64,000 nt of DNA, from assembly GCF_030253575.1 (NCBI RefSeq), contig NC_080567.1:36795501-36859500 (forward strand), in the 5' to 3' direction. The notes under the pieces are model-generated. The model was not told the DNA's origin. It did not search any database and was given only the letters and a program-made list of their open reading frames with translations. The position numbers were made by a program, and so were the translations under genes. Of this stretch, positions 1-12,133 are shown piece after piece (positions within the stretch are counted from its first letter, which is position 1; every line of letters begins with the position of its first letter). This DNA is from Rhododendron vialii (Eukaryota > Streptophyta > Magnoliopsida > Ericales > Ericaceae).

Positions 1-468
1 AAAAGCAAAATATAGTAAACTTCCCATGTTACCCTTTTCTTTTGGACACAAAATTTCAAATTCAAATTTTTAAGTACTATTCATAGTACACTAGAAGAGT
101 AAGATTAGACACTTGATTTTTGCACAATACAATAATATTTCTTCCTTAAAAGTGAGAACTCCCAAAAGTGCCAAACATTTACGGACGGAGAGAGTACTAT
201 ATTCTCTTATGTAGTGTTTTGTTATACACTTTTATCACTGCTTAGCTAAAATCCTACAACTAACGTCCATGTGAATGGCGCTAAAGAGGTTGATCATTTA
301 CTTAATAGTACGACTAGAACAGCTTCAAACTAACGTCAATTCAATAAGTGGCAAAGCATCACGAGCTTGAATTCAGAACATACAGCAAAAGATCTAAACC
401 ATATACACGTGAAAAAAAACCTAGAACTGAAGATCGTGAGTAGCACGGAGATGACGGGTGAAACTCAC

Positions 469-521
469 CCGCTGTCGCCGAGGATTATAACCTTTAGAAG
501 CGTTCTTCTTCTGGAAGGCAT
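469..521 (-). CDS. RABG3: Rab7-type small GTPase (RABG3), first coding exon only
   Basis: The minus strand from 521 reads MPSRRRTLLKVIILGDSG and then meets a GT donor at 468-467 (exon 53 nt, phase 2). This is the conserved start of plant Rab7/RABG3 proteins up to the first half of the P-loop (GDSGVGKT). In this family the intron falls at the same place. Rab7 GTPases act on late endosomes and the vacuole membrane in vesicle fusion. No second exon (VGKTSLMNQY) is visible in the 468 bases left of the donor, so the gene continues off the window edge and its integrity cannot be judged. Immediately upstream on the minus strand is a CT-rich leader with a CT microsatellite near 566-583, usual for a plant 5' UTR. 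The longer reading frame over 494-970 on this strand is in another frame and is not the gene. Confidence 0.88.
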
Positions 522-1371
522 CGTAAATAAGGGCGCGAATTGGAAAGGAACCGATCTCGAGAGATCCAGAGAGAGAGAGAGAGGAACTGTGAAGCAGGAG
601 AGTTGCTGTAGTCTGAACTCTGAACTACTCCACTATCTACCCTTCTAGCATGACTCAGTTGAGCTGTGTTTGAAAGGCTCAGATTCGGAGCCAGAGAAAT
701 GAGAGAGAAAGTGTGGAGAAGAGAAGGTTTCAATTCGAATCGTTCAAAAGTGTATCGAATGCGTAGGATATATCCGTTCGGTACTGAAAAATCACTCCCT
801 CCTATTGGGTTGCGCCACGTTTTTCCTTTGTTCAACCATTTGTCTATGTTTTCAGCTCCAAAATTGTTAGGAAACATGAAAAAAAACATATGAAAGTGTC
901 CATAAAACCAAAAAAATAAAGGGCTCAGATTTACGGTGCTTTTATATATTTTTGTTATGGACAGTATCAAGCATCTTTCGACTCACGTTAATGATTGAGC
1001 AATATAGGCTTTGAAGGCAGTCCGAGGTTGTTTTTGAAAATTGATTCCGTAGACGTACTTTTTGTTAAATGATTATTAAAATTAGGCTTCGGTATGTTTG
1101 TGATATATATATTTGTTGTATTTTATATATTTAATTTTTCATCATGATTTTAAAAATCAATTATGTCGAGTGTCAATCAATATCTCACTATCGTAATTTT
1201 TTTTGACGCAATTGATGTTTTGGACGAACCCTAAAAAATGAAGGATAGCCACAAGCAAGTGGGGCGCAACTCCTTGTCCGATGCATGAGGCGTGTGCTGT
1301 TAGAGTCCCACCCTCTTCTCTCCCCTTGATACTCGCAACTTCTAACCACTAACTCGTTGAAAAAAAAAAAG
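522..1371. other. Upstream region of the Rab7 gene
   Basis: This holds the CT-rich leader and presumed promoter of the leftward Rab7 gene, then AT-rich spacer. I saw no convincing second gene and no clear TATA box. The spacer ends at an A-tract that abuts the MITE at 1372. Confidence 0.5.
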
Positions 1372-1693
1372 GGCGCTGCTATTCGCAGCCCTTTATTTTC
1401 TTCCATAGCCCGTTAAAAATTTTGAATTATACTCAACAGTTAGTTACCGAAATTGAGATATATTTTCAGCATCCAATTATCGAAATATAATATTTTTTTC
1501 AACAGCTATTTACCGAAAATGTATGTTCGGCAGTTGTTTACCGAAAGTTAAACATATTTTCGACATGTAGTTACCGAAATATAATATTGTTTTCAACAGT
1601 TATTTACCGAAATATTATGTATGATTTTTAACAACCATTTACCGAAATGTAGTACACTATGGGAGAAAATAAAGAACTGCGAATAGCAGCACC
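1372..1693. mobile_element. MITE with 36-bp terminal inverted repeats around a tandem array
   Basis: Bases 1372-1407 and 1658-1693 are near-perfect inverted repeats of 36 bp with 3 mismatches (GGCGCTGCTATTCGCAGCCC at the outer end). The interior consists of about seven degenerate units with core CAACAGTTATTTACCGAAAT, spaced about 30-45 bp apart. The element lies between A-tracts, so a target duplication cannot be separated from the A-run. It has no coding capacity. The superfamily is not assigned. Confidence 0.75.
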
Positions 1694-1799
1694 AAAAAAA
1701 AATTGGATACCCACGATAGTGCTTTCGTATAGACCCACAAAATTCTCCCTAACCCCAAATTCTAATGCACCCCCTTAAAAATTCAGCCATAGCCAAAAG

Positions 1800-2010
1800 G
1801 GCTGTGCTACGTGCACAGCAGCTGTGCACAGCAGCCTTTTTCTCCCGCCTCGGATCGCGCAAAGATGATCGGAGCCGCTCATTTTGTTCAAAATATGTCG
1901 TTTAAGGTCTTTGTAAAAAATGAGCTTCGTTCGATATCGTTAGAGGCGTTAACAAAACACCCAAAATCACTTTAGAATTTAGGCTGTGCACAGCTGCTGT
2001 GCACGAATCA
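1800..2010. mobile_element. Small MITE with GTGCACAGCAGCTGTGCACA ends
   Basis: The two ends carry inverted copies of a motif that is itself nearly palindromic (GTGCACAGCAGCTGTGCACA at the left, its counterpart near 1983-2004). The interior (GGAGCCGCTCATT, AAAAATGAGCTTCG) resembles arms of other foldback MITEs in the window, for example 38166-38530. Exact ends are uncertain. Confidence 0.6.
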
Positions 2011-2149
2011 TTTCTGTAGCCAAAAATACCCTCATCTTCAATAACTCTTAAACCTAGTAAGGGTAATCTTGGATTAATATATACTGTATCTTTATTGAGA
2101 GAAAATTGGGCGTGGAGGGAAAAAAAAATTGGGTTCAAATAGATGATAA

Positions 2150-3700
2150 GCACCCATTATTGTAGATATTTGATGCTTCTAATCCCGTTTTATGTCATGT
2201 GCTTTATGTTTATTTGCAGTTTTAAGTAATTTTGCGCGTAAGATTTCTCGTTGAGCGTTTCAGGTGATAGATGAATAAAATGCGTTATTTTGATGCCTCG
2301 TACAACCCTTGAGGGAATCCGAGTGGCGAGGCCCTGAAGAATACAACCGTCGGGCTTTGGAATGATCAAACGGAAGGTTGGCGAGTCCCCAGGGGCCGTC
2401 GGGTGGCAAAACTGGGCACGTGGGACTTGATCTGCCAGGAAGACAGACCCGTATCGATACGGTTCATGGCGTATCGATACTTCATTAAAACAATGGGTTT
2501 TGCAAGCTTCAGCGTATCGATACGGATTTTGGAGTATCGATACGGTTCCTTTTGTATCGATATGGTTCATCTACGGGGAATCCTGGATTTCAGAGCAAGA
2601 CAGCTCGGTATCGATACGGATTTTGGAGTATCGATACGGGAGGCTTATCGACTTACTTTTTGACAGCTTTTAACTTTCCATTAGTGGCAACTTTCTACTT
2701 TTGGTGTATTTTTAGATATTTTGGAGGAGAGAGATAGTCTTTTTGTATAAATAGGATCATCTTTCTCCCTCCTTTATTATCTAGACAATTACTTTCTTAG
2801 CTTGTACTCCATTAATGTCTTCTTAACATTTTCAAGTTTAATTTCCATTGAACTCAAGTAAGTCTTTATTGTTTGTCAATTTCCTATTTATTAAAGTTAT
2901 AGCTACGGATTAGATCCTTGGTAATATCAAGTTTGTTTTCGATTTTTACGGTTAAATATCATGTCTCGTTTTTATGCGTTGGTCTATGCTTTAGCTATGA
3001 GTGAGTAGTTATTAGGTTAAGTCTCGGGATACTCTTTCCCGAGAACTTAGGTCGTTATTTGGTTCTCAAACCACCGGGATTAAAAGCATGATTTTTGGAA
3101 TAGAGTTTAACTTGTATTTTTGGTCTAAGTAAGGGGTGTTAACTCATTGGTAAGATGTTTAGTCAAGCGGTCTTGGCAAGCAGCTTACCGAGGGCTCGTG
3201 GCCTCCTATGTGTTCGATAAATATTAAAAACAAGTTGGTTCGCCTCCGTTTAATCACATCTTTCAATAAATATAGTCATTAAAGCTAAACTCTCCGGGCT
3301 CACGCACGCGGTTGTGACTCTTACTTGATTTATAATCGAGAACCGGTAACGGTCTTAGTCAAGGGTTAGATGATCCCTAGACTTGCCTCTTTTAGTTTAT
3401 AAAGTTCTTTTCTAGTCTTTTGCCTTAGTTTTCCACCATTTAAAGCAAAACTGAAAGTTGACCGTTTTAAACGCCAAAATCCATCGTATAAAACCTTCAA
3501 TCGGAATTAAGCTGTATTCGATTCTCTGTAGGAACGATCCCGGACTTTTCGGTTATTATGCTATCGCCGACCTAGCCCTACACTTGGGGTTTTCTCAACC
3601 TTATATTTGAAGGCGAGGTTTTGGAGTCTAAGCAATAGATAACAAGACCGTTCAATTTCTCTCAGTTAAATCACACTTGTAGAAATTCTGTGTTCCCATG
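2150..3700 (+). mobile_element. LTR-retrotransposon-derived segment (possible solo LTR, broken)
   Basis: A 1.5-kb non-coding block has the layout of a long LTR. It has a repeat-rich 5' part, a TATA-like TATAAATAGG near 2746-2755, a transcribed-leader-like CT-rich stretch, and a 3' part with a GGAACGATCCCGGAC motif near 3531-3545 of a type I associate with Gypsy-family LTR ends (memory only, not searched). No reverse transcriptase, integrase or second LTR is visible. The limits are approximate, and the lineage is an inference that needs a repeat-library search. Confidence 0.4.
2451..2637. repeat. Cluster of GTATCGATAC palindromes
   Basis: Six perfect copies of the 10-bp palindrome GTATCGATAC begin at 2451, 2471, 2513, 2534, 2608 and 2628, with one imperfect copy at 2554. 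Several are followed by GG(T/A)TT. The cluster lies about 100-300 bp upstream of the TATA-like box of the LTR-like block. Confidence 0.9.
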
Positions 3701-4240
3701 CATTCTTTGTAACGCTCTAGAATTTTTAACTTTTTGGGTCTTTTTTGTCGTCTTATATGATTTTTTTTTTCATCTTTGGTTTATGTTTTTATGCTTTTTC
3801 CAATTTCTCTTGTTGAGACGAAAAATATGATGTAAAATTTTTACTCAAATCTTGTAAAGATTAAGAGAGGAAAAATCAAAAGACCGTGCTAAAAAGACCC
3901 AAATTAAATGTCAGACAAAAAAGGCCATAGTTGCTCTTAAAATTCTTCTTCACTTACACGTTTATTTTGAAAGGGTGACAAACTAATGCTCACACCAACA
4001 TGTGAGCCGTGTATAATTAAATTAAGCAAATTCACAAATATATGTATATTTTTTGGTTATTTTTCAGCATATTTACTACTACTATAATTGGGTGTGAAAA
4101 TCTGTGGTTTGTATTTGTAGTAGTTGTTCAAGAACGGCAAAGGTGGAGATCCAATGACATTTGTTTGGCCCATTAGCTAGCTTGTGAACCATTGACCAAC
4201 TCCAACGTGCCCAAAGACCAATTAAACTGATTAATTTCTC
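3701..4240. other. AT-rich spacer, no gene seen
   Basis: I saw no reading frame with recognisable protein similarity, no RNA gene and no clear repeat structure in this stretch. Confidence 0.5.
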
Positions 4241-4347
4241 AGTAGTCTGGAGCACCGATACACGGTGCCAGACCACTACAGAACCTCACAAGAATGTAAG
4301 GTCGTAGAGTGGTCCAGAGCACCACTTGGTGGTACTCCCGGACTACT
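4241..4347. mobile_element. Short foldback (about 107 bp hairpin)
   Basis: AGTAGTCTGGAGCACC at the left end pairs imperfectly with the right end, which finishes GGACTACT. The arms run about 40 bp each with a short loop. It has the size and shape of a small MITE. No target duplication was identified. Confidence 0.5.
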
Positions 4348-5102
4348 GAATAATTTTACCCTCCTATTATCCCTTTCCAAATTCTTTGTCCATCCAATCA
4401 TTGTTTGCCACAAAATGTTTAGAAATCCCTGGTTCAATTACAAGCATACCCTTAAACTCTTATAAAATGACATGCATGCATTTGCATGAAAGGTGTACCA
4501 CAAAACAGCCAAAGAAAAAAAAAAGAAAGAAAGGAAAAAAGGGCTTTGCTTGAAAATAGGAATTTAGGGATAGCCAACAGGTACAGCCACGTGGTACCCG
4601 TTCGGCACCCAAAAATTTCTCGGAATTTAGAAAGCTAAAAACATCCTTGTTTGTAGGAGGTGAATGGGCAAGGAAGGACGGCTCGCGGTTTCTTTGTTTT
4701 CAGCCTATTACCATGCAAATCTCTCTTTTCTCTCCTTTCTTTGAGAATCCACCCTGCCCTTCTCCTTCAGGTAACTGCCCCAGCGCGCGCTCTCTCTCTC
4801 CTCCTCCTCCTCTCTCTCTCTCTCTCTACAATACCCAAATAATACATTGTTGCATGTATAGATCAATGCAACATTAACGAGTAAACAAAATGATGGATGG
4901 CTGTATATCTTTCATGGCTAGCTAGCTAATGGGATATATATATGTCATTAACTGTATTAATTAGGGTTAAGTTTGGTTGTTTTTATATATTTATTTTGAC
5001 TGTTTATTTCTTGAACCTTGATTAGGGTCATACATTGGAGGAGGGGCGGGGTTCGCTAACGCGTTTTGACGCTAATTATTGCAAAAAAGAGACTTTGTTA
5101 AA
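4348..5102 (+). promoter_or_regulatory. Upstream region and leader of the PERK gene
   Basis: This stretch has a partial MITE end near 4566-4610 (shared with the element at 26765-26975) and a pyrimidine-rich leader with CT microsatellite near 4790-4828. An AT-rich stretch near 4930-4945 contains TATATATA. I cannot place the transcription start. A 5' UTR intron is possible. Confidence 0.4.
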
Positions 5103-8100
5103 ATGCCTACATCAAAAAAGGACGATGAAAATGCGGATTCTCCGTCTCCGCCACCCCCTCCATCATCATCATCATCACCACCACCATCTTCTTCATCCTC
5201 ATCCCCGCCGCCACCCCCATCATCATCGTCACCACCACCATCCTCGTCACAATCACCACCACCGCCCCCAGCCTCCTCACCACCCCCAGATGACGACAAC
5301 GACTCACAATCACCACCACCACCACCACCGAAGAACTCAACTTCTCCTCCCTCCAAGGGCTCATCACCTCCCCCACCAAAGTCCAACAACAACGACGATT
5401 CTCCTCCGCCTCCTCCTCCACCCCCACCACCGCCACCTCCACCACCGCCGCCGCCACCTGGTTCTTGGCAAAATACCCCTCCGCCACCTGTCTCCCATAA
5501 GGGTTCATCTTCGTCTTCAAGTAGCAGCTCTTCAACCAATCAGAAGGCGATCATAGCCGGAGTTGCCGCCGGAGCGGGGCTGTTGCTCATTATCATGATA
5601 GTCTTTTTTGTGTCTTGTTGCAGAAAGAAGAAGAGAAAGCCACATGATCAGATGAACTACTATAGGGACAATTCTCATGGACACAAAAGTACGTGTGTTA
5701 TTCCACCTCGAATTAATTACTTTCCGCAAAATTTAATTAGTATTTCAAATGCGACAAATAAGAAAAGCTACTCCCATTGTCTCCCTTAGGGATGTTTTGG
5801 CTTATTAATCTTAAAAGATTATTTTTTGTCTTTATTAAAAAACGCTTTTGTTAGTTTTGTGTCTATTTTTATAGATTATTAATTCGTCTCGACAAGAAAT
5901 CAGAAAAATAAAAAATCACAAGCCAAATTAGAGAAAATTGAATAAAGATAACGATAATCCAAAATAGTTTTGGATTATTTTGATCTTTAGTGGACATTTT
6001 CTTAGATGTTGATCTTAAATTTGTTTTTTCCTTTTAAATTTCTCTAATCAACACGAACGAGTAATTTCTAGAAAATTTTGACGCAAAATTAATAACTGCA
6101 AAAAATAATTGAATAAAGGTAAAAGAAATAATTCTCCAATATTATTAAGCCAATATATAGGCCTAATTACCCGCGAAAATCACCATTGAGATGTGGCAGC
6201 CCACATATGCATACACGGGCCCACCATGTACAAGTGAAACGGAAAGTAATCAAGCTTTAATCAAGCTTTAAGTGGCCAAAGAAGCTCTTACTGTGATGAG
6301 AGAAGTGATTTTTAGCACTCAAATTGGCATTGGATTTCTTATATTTTGAATTCTAATTCATGGCAGCGAAGGTATTGTCATTTCTACATTATAGGTGTTG
6401 TCTTAAAAAACTTTTGCGTCGTGGTTCTTGTTTAATTTTGTGGGTTTTCGGATTGAGCTATTCTTGTGCATTTTAGGTGTGTTGGTAATGGCTTGCGCGT
6501 TGCGGTTCTTGATTAATTTGTGGGTTTTGGGGGGGGGTGGAGCCATTTTCATGCATTTTAGGTGTTTGTTCAATATACTCAAAGAAACAGTGATTTTCAT
6601 GTTTTTCTTATGCATTTTACTTACTTCTATTGAGTTCTAAATTTTTTGTTTCACTTGTGGGATGTCTCATCTTCATGTGCTTTATGCGGTTAATTAGCTG
6701 GTGTCACCGGCATTTTCTTTTAAAGGAAAATTCATATTATCACCCAATGCGATGGAAAATACATCCAAGCCCAATACAGATTTACTCAAGAGATACGGAA
6801 GAAACTAACTAACAAACGGAAGACTATTCAGGAGATTAACACTCAATTCTTGTTTTCGGCAAGATTATACGGAGTAAACACGGGTTGCCAACTAGCCCTT
6901 GTAAAAGAATTTGAGACTGTGAAATGTGGATTGAGCTTCCAACTACAGTGGGCATGTTGATAACGTGATTGTATTGTAAATTATAATCACTACTATGCAT
7001 TAGTTTGCTTGTGAAAATATTAATGTTCGCAAGCAGTTCAGATGTTTTGACTAAATATTGTAGCTTTAACATGATCATAGGCATTGACTTGCAGTGGTTT
7101 CTTTTACTAACCAAAGTTTCCACCGCAGGTAGTGAGTACTACAACAGTGGCCAACATGGACAACGCTGGAATGCTGCCACCAGTGGGGAGCACGCCGTTA
7201 AGATACCCCCACCACCTGGTTCAGTTAGTTCCGAACAGTGGCCAGCGATAGCCCCCCCACCACCGCCGCCAATGATGAGCAGCAGCGAGATGAGTTCTAC
7301 CGGTTTCTCCGGTCCACACCAGGCGCCACTGCCGCCGCCCCACCCCTCCCTTGCTCTCGGATTTAACAAGAGCACATTCACCTATGAAGAGCTAGCGGCA
7401 GCGACCGGTGGCTTTGCCAAGGGTAATCTGTTGGGACAAGGTGGGTTTGGGTATGTTCACAAGGGGGTGTTGCCTAATGGCAAGGAGATAGCAGTGAAGA
7501 GTCTGAAATCTGGTAGTGGGCAAGGGGAGAGAGAGTTCCAGGCAGAGGTTGACATTATTAGTCGCGTCCATCACCGCCATCTTGTGTCACTTGTGGGGTA
7601 TTGCATGGCGGATACTCAAAGGATGTTGGTTTATGAATTCGTTCCCAATAACTCACTTGAATATCACCTCCACGGTATGTTTCATTCTGCCAATTATATT
7701 CACTGACCTTATTCTAGCACGGGCTTCTCTGTGTCCAGTATATCAGTTCCTCTATTCCAATGTATTGACAGTTAAACGATAAATTCATGCATACTGAAAT
7801 TCCCTTGCATCCTGTGCCTGTTTATGCATGATGCCTGGGGACACATGAACAAAGATATTAGGGACATAGTGATGTGATATTTGGAGATAGAATATCCCTA
7901 CTCCCTCATTCTTAGCAATCATTACCAGGGGACTGGGATCATCTTGCACAAAAATAATTCTATCCCCTGCGCCAATGCATTATCTTTCACACGATTGTAA
8001 TGTCCTTTGACTTAAGATTAATAGCAAATCAAATGATGTCACTTTGCAGGAAAGGATCACCCAAACATGGATTTTCAAGCTAGGCTCAAAATTGCATTGG

Positions 8101-8154
8101 GATCAGCCAAAGGATTTGCTTACCTTCATGAGGACTGTAAGTGATTCGTATTAT

Positions 8155-8192
<38 letters not shown>

Positions 8193-10300
8193 TATGTTTT
8201 CTACGTGCAGGCCACCCTCGCATAATCCACCGTGACATCAAAGCTGCTAATATCCTCCTTGACTACAACTATGAAGCCAAGGTACTTGCATCTCTTAAAT
8301 TTCTACCTAAACCATAAAAACCATAGATACAAATTTCATAGGATGTAGTGGAAGTGATTTTAGGATAAGACTCTTGTAAAGATGACTTTTAAGAAAATGT
8401 TGTTTGACTACTTGTACTTAAGTGATGGTTTTGAAATACCACTTGTTCAGGTGGCAGATTTTGGATTGGCTAAACTTTCCAATGACACCAACACCCATGT
8501 GTCAACGCGTATTATGGGGACCTTTGGGTAAATGGACTTTTCATTTTGTTTTACTCATTTTTTTAATCTAAACCAAGCAGAATCGATGAAGTGTTGAAAA
8601 ATATAATAAGTAATTTGGTTTTGGGATTTTCCATAAAAACTGTGAATGCAGGTACTTGGCACCCGAGTATGCATCAAGTGGCAAGCTAACTGACAAGTCT
8701 GATGTCTATTCATATGGCATTGTGCTCTTGGAACTGATCACCGGGCGACGCCCAGTTGACATCAGCAGCGACGAAGACAGCTTAGTAGACTGGGTTAGAA
8801 CCCTACTTTGACAAACATTTGCTCTCTTGCTTTTCCATTTTTGTTTTGTTTCTACACATCTCATAAGAATGGTGAAAATTGCATCACTTCTGTCTCTGTC
8901 CAATTCTGTAACCCATAAAAAGGAAGTCTTGTAAGCGGCAAGATTTGAACCATTTTCCAAATGAGGTGGAAGGGATCCGGGCCTTTTGGCCGATTGAACT
9001 AGCCCCAGTTGGTTGGTTTATATTTTGCGATGAAGTTTTTATAATTTTATTGTATTTGCTTTGTTGTGTGAACAGGCTAGGCCAATTCTAATGCGTGTGA
9101 CTGAAGGTGGAAGCTATGAAGAGTTGGTGGATCCATGCTTGGGAAATGACTACAATCCCCAGGAGATGTTGCGCATGGTAGCATGCGCTGCTGCTTGCAT
9201 TAGGCATTCTGCAAGGAGACGCCCAAAGATGAGCCAGGTATCAATTGGAATAGTTCTAGTGATTGAATATATAAGCTATTTTCAACAGAAGCTAGTCATA
9301 AATTCAACATCATTTGGGAATCTTCAACCAATTTGTAGGCTATACTCAAAGTTAGGCTGTAAAATAAATGAGATACATGACAGAAACGAATTCTAATCCT
9401 TTGTCTCAACTCTCTGCCCCATCTATACATAGCATGGTATCTTTCGCCAGTGCATTAAAGTGGGGTCCAAGAGTTTGGCATCATAGAGGATTTTAAGTAT
9501 CTAAGTGAACTGATAAGCAAAGAAACGAGGATCGGTTTTTTACATAATGCGACTATGCGAGAGGTGCCAACATGTGGAGAATGAGACAGAGAGCTGGGGA
9601 AGAAACAAAGATTGCACACGTAACCACAGAGGCTCTCTGGCATTAATGAAACGTCAGTTGTTTCTATTTCTCCATATACTATTTGGAAAGTACAATTCGT
9701 ATAAATGTTCCACACAAGAAAACACATTCCAAATGAGGTGGCAGTGCCATTTTAGCTATGACTTTGATTTATGTCTAGTTTGTGGATGTATGTACAGGTA
9801 ACATGGTTTACTATGAATTTTATGCATATCTCTTTAACACATACCAAATGAGGTGGAAGTACCGTATTATCTTTTTCAACTGACATTGACGTACTTTTTG
9901 GCTCCAGTTAGTGGGTAATATCATTCTTTGTGAAGTTTATTTGTGTCTATTCTGTTTGTTTATCATTACTTTGTCACAAGATTAGAAGGAAGCTGAACAG
10001 ACTGAACTGTATTTGAAACAGATTGTACGTGCTTTGGAAGGTGATGTGTCACTGGAGGACTTGAACGAAGGGGTGAAACCAGGCCACAGTGCAATCTTTG
10101 GCTCCAGCGGCAGTTCTGAGTACGACAGTTCGTACCATTCTGATGTGAAGAGGTTTAGGAAAGGGGCAATGTCAAGCCAGGAGTTCACCAGCAGCGAGCA
10201 TGGAGTCACAGGTGAGTTCCCGGTCCACCATTCCCCTTCCAGTGGCGGCGAATCACGAGAAATGCCATACAACGGTAGCCGCAACAGGCACAGCCCTTGA
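5103..10300 (+). CDS. PERK: Proline-rich extensin-like receptor kinase (PERK family)
   Basis: Eight exons join in frame to 649 aa: 5103-5688, 7129-7674, 8050-8136, 8211-8281, 8451-8527, 8652-8793, 9076-9237, 10022-10300. All introns are GT-AG. The start ATG at 5103 gives MPTSKKDD, and the frame can be extended upstream only through a TTG. Residues about 10-130 are Ser/Pro-rich extracellular sequence ending in a run of about 20 prolines. A single membrane segment follows ([19 protein letters not shown]), then a basic stop-transfer (RKKKRK) and a second short proline stretch. The kinase domain has [32 protein letters not shown] and [10 protein letters not shown], so the catalytic residues are present. 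PERKs sit in the plasma membrane and are thought to monitor the cell wall. Length, order and intron phases match the family. Which PERK member this is cannot be settled by eye. Confidence 0.95.
5797..6153. mobile_element. MITE in PERK intron 1
   Basis: TTGGCTTATTAATCTT at the left is the inverse of AATATTATTAAGCCAA at the right. Both arms extend inward imperfectly for about 45 bp. It lies wholly inside the first intron (5689-7128) and does not touch splice sites. Confidence 0.5.
8157..8186. repeat. CT microsatellite in PERK intron 3
   Basis: An uninterrupted (CT)n run sits about 25 bp upstream of the exon 4 acceptor and may serve as the polypyrimidine tract. Confidence 0.85.
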
Positions 10301-11019
10301 TCAACAACTCCCTTCAATTGCACCGTAGAAGAAAGATGATGGAAAACTTTTTTTTGGTCTTTTTGGCTAACTCACTGTCCAGTAACACAGAACAGATGGT
10401 GGTGATTGAAGTTTCTTGTGATTTCTTAAAATGTTCATAATGGAGTCTTTTCATCTGTTGGGTTTGTGTTTAAATCTATTTGGATCTGTATAATTTCGTA
10501 TATACTTTTCAATATATGTGGAGACATGAGTAGTTTATATACTTTCTGATTGTTTGAGGCTTTTGTCGCTTGGAATACTGGGCGGCAAAAATTTTGATTC
10601 ATTTTAAAGCTCTTGAGTTGCAACGAAATTGATCTCGGGACTCTTCTGGCAATTTCCTGGCCTGTTCCTTATTTGGTTGCACTGATAAAGGAAGGGTAGA
10701 ATTCACTAAACCATGTAATGCAACCTTGATGTTGTGTGTGCATGATTGGTATAGTCAGGTTTGTTGCTCTTTCATGCTTGCTTGCTCAACACTAATTGAA
10801 TGGCTCTTTTTGTTGCAACTAACTTCAATGTACAAATTACATTATCGCTATGTTTAACCGGACAAAGCTCAATGGAAATATATAATTTATATAGCCGACC
10901 CCAATTGATTAGGACACATTGCTCGGTTTGATTTAGTTTCGTTTGTATTAGTTTGGTTTCGATAGGTTGCTTTGGATCGGATTCCAGTTTTTGGCAAATT
11001 ATAGTTTTTAGCTTGTTTA
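10301..11019. other. PERK 3' UTR and spacer
   Basis: This is the 3' UTR and flank of the receptor kinase, then AT-rich spacer. No gene is seen. Confidence 0.5.
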
Positions 11020-11050
11020 ATCGTTTTCGAGAAATGCACACGCTATCTGC

Positions 11051-11340
11051 TAGTGGTGATATGCTCAATGGCTTTACTGAGATGAATCATGAAGTTGAGG
11101 TCATTCTTTATGTTATTAGGCAGTTGGGTAGAGGTTTCTAGTGAGTGAATTTTTCTTTTATTCACGGAACCTGTAATTCAGTTGCTCACTCTCTTGCTGG
11201 GAAAGGTTTAATTGGTACAGAGTATAGTCTTTGAACCGAGTCTCCGCCGTCTTGGTTACTTGGTGGACAAGTCATCATCTTGATGTATTGGTTTGATGAG
11301 TTAATAATATCACCGGTTATCGTTTTGAAAAAAAAAAAAA
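11051..11340 (+). mobile_element. 5'-truncated LINE tail with 31-bp target duplication
   Basis: The segment ends in a run of about 14 A. It is flanked by direct repeats 11020-11050 and 11341-11371 (ATCGTTTTCGAGAAATGCA...), which differ at two of 31 positions. A frame across it contains the pattern NSVAHSLAGKG, similar to the end of the RNase H domain carried by many plant LINEs. Truncated 5' end, poly(A) and a long target duplication together indicate target-primed reverse transcription. It is too short to be active. Confidence 0.75.
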
Positions 11341-11371
11341 ATCGTTTTCGAGAAATGCATACACTATCTGC

Positions 11372-12120
11372 AAGCAGAACACTTTTTCCACAAAAATGTT
11401 AGTACTTAAAACTCTTGTAATGACTTCAATGAAAGATCATGTTAAAATATGCAAAACTGTGAAAGAATATAATATTGTCCCTACTAATCTCTTGAGTACA
11501 CAAGATTGACACTTGCAGATTCTTATTTGAAGTGATTACTTGAGCTGCAAAATTGTATTTTTTTATTTTATATATATGGATGCTTCATTTTCGTCCTCAA
11601 GCTTTTTGGTGATGGAGGAATTTTTTTTTGAATCTTATTTGAGAAAATAGAGAATTGCATTTGGAGATAGAAACAGACTCATATTTATTTTACAAAGCAA
11701 ATTTCTTTAAAATTAAAAATTAAAAATAGCACAACATAGTGATTTTTTTTTTTATCTTTTTTTTTTGTTATTTCTAAGTAACAAAAAACCAAACCAAATA
11801 AATAAAATGTTTTACTAACTAAAATAAGTACTTATTTTTCAAATACGTACTCCTACTTTTTAAGAATTAAAGGTGATGTATTCCGAGAAAATAAATCTGT
11901 CTTGAAAAACAAAAAATAAGTACTTAAAAAATTAAGAATTTTTGCGTAACAGTGTACCAAACCAAAAATTCACCATGATGTCCCAAAAAAAAAAAAAATC
12001 ATAATAACAATTAAACAACGAAATTACGTTACAAAAATTGACGTGGCCAGTTGTTATTGGTGGAGTGATGTAATCAGGATTACTACGTCGTTTTGCCGGC
12101 TTCATAGGATCTTGTTCCGC
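11372..12120. other. AT-rich spacer upstream of coatomer gamma
   Basis: Long A- and T-runs and AT-rich sequence. No gene is seen. The last part is presumably the promoter of the coatomer gene. Confidence 0.5.
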
Positions 12121-12126
12121 CCCTTC

Positions 12127-12133
12127 TATATAT
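12127..12133 (+). promoter_or_regulatory. TATA box of coatomer gamma
   Basis: TATATAT lies in CTTCTATATATTCTCC about 215 bp upstream of the start codon. It is followed by a CT-rich leader typical of highly expressed plant genes. A transcription start near 12160 is inferred. Confidence 0.6.

Noticed and set aside
494-970. 158-codon minus-strand frame at the left end
   Set aside because: It overlaps the Rab7 exon in a different frame and shows no family similarity. The exon at 469-521 explains the coding signal.
5035-5556. His-rich, Gly-rich and Val-rich frames over the PERK first exon
   Set aside because: They are other-frame readings of the Ser/Pro codon repeats of the receptor kinase.
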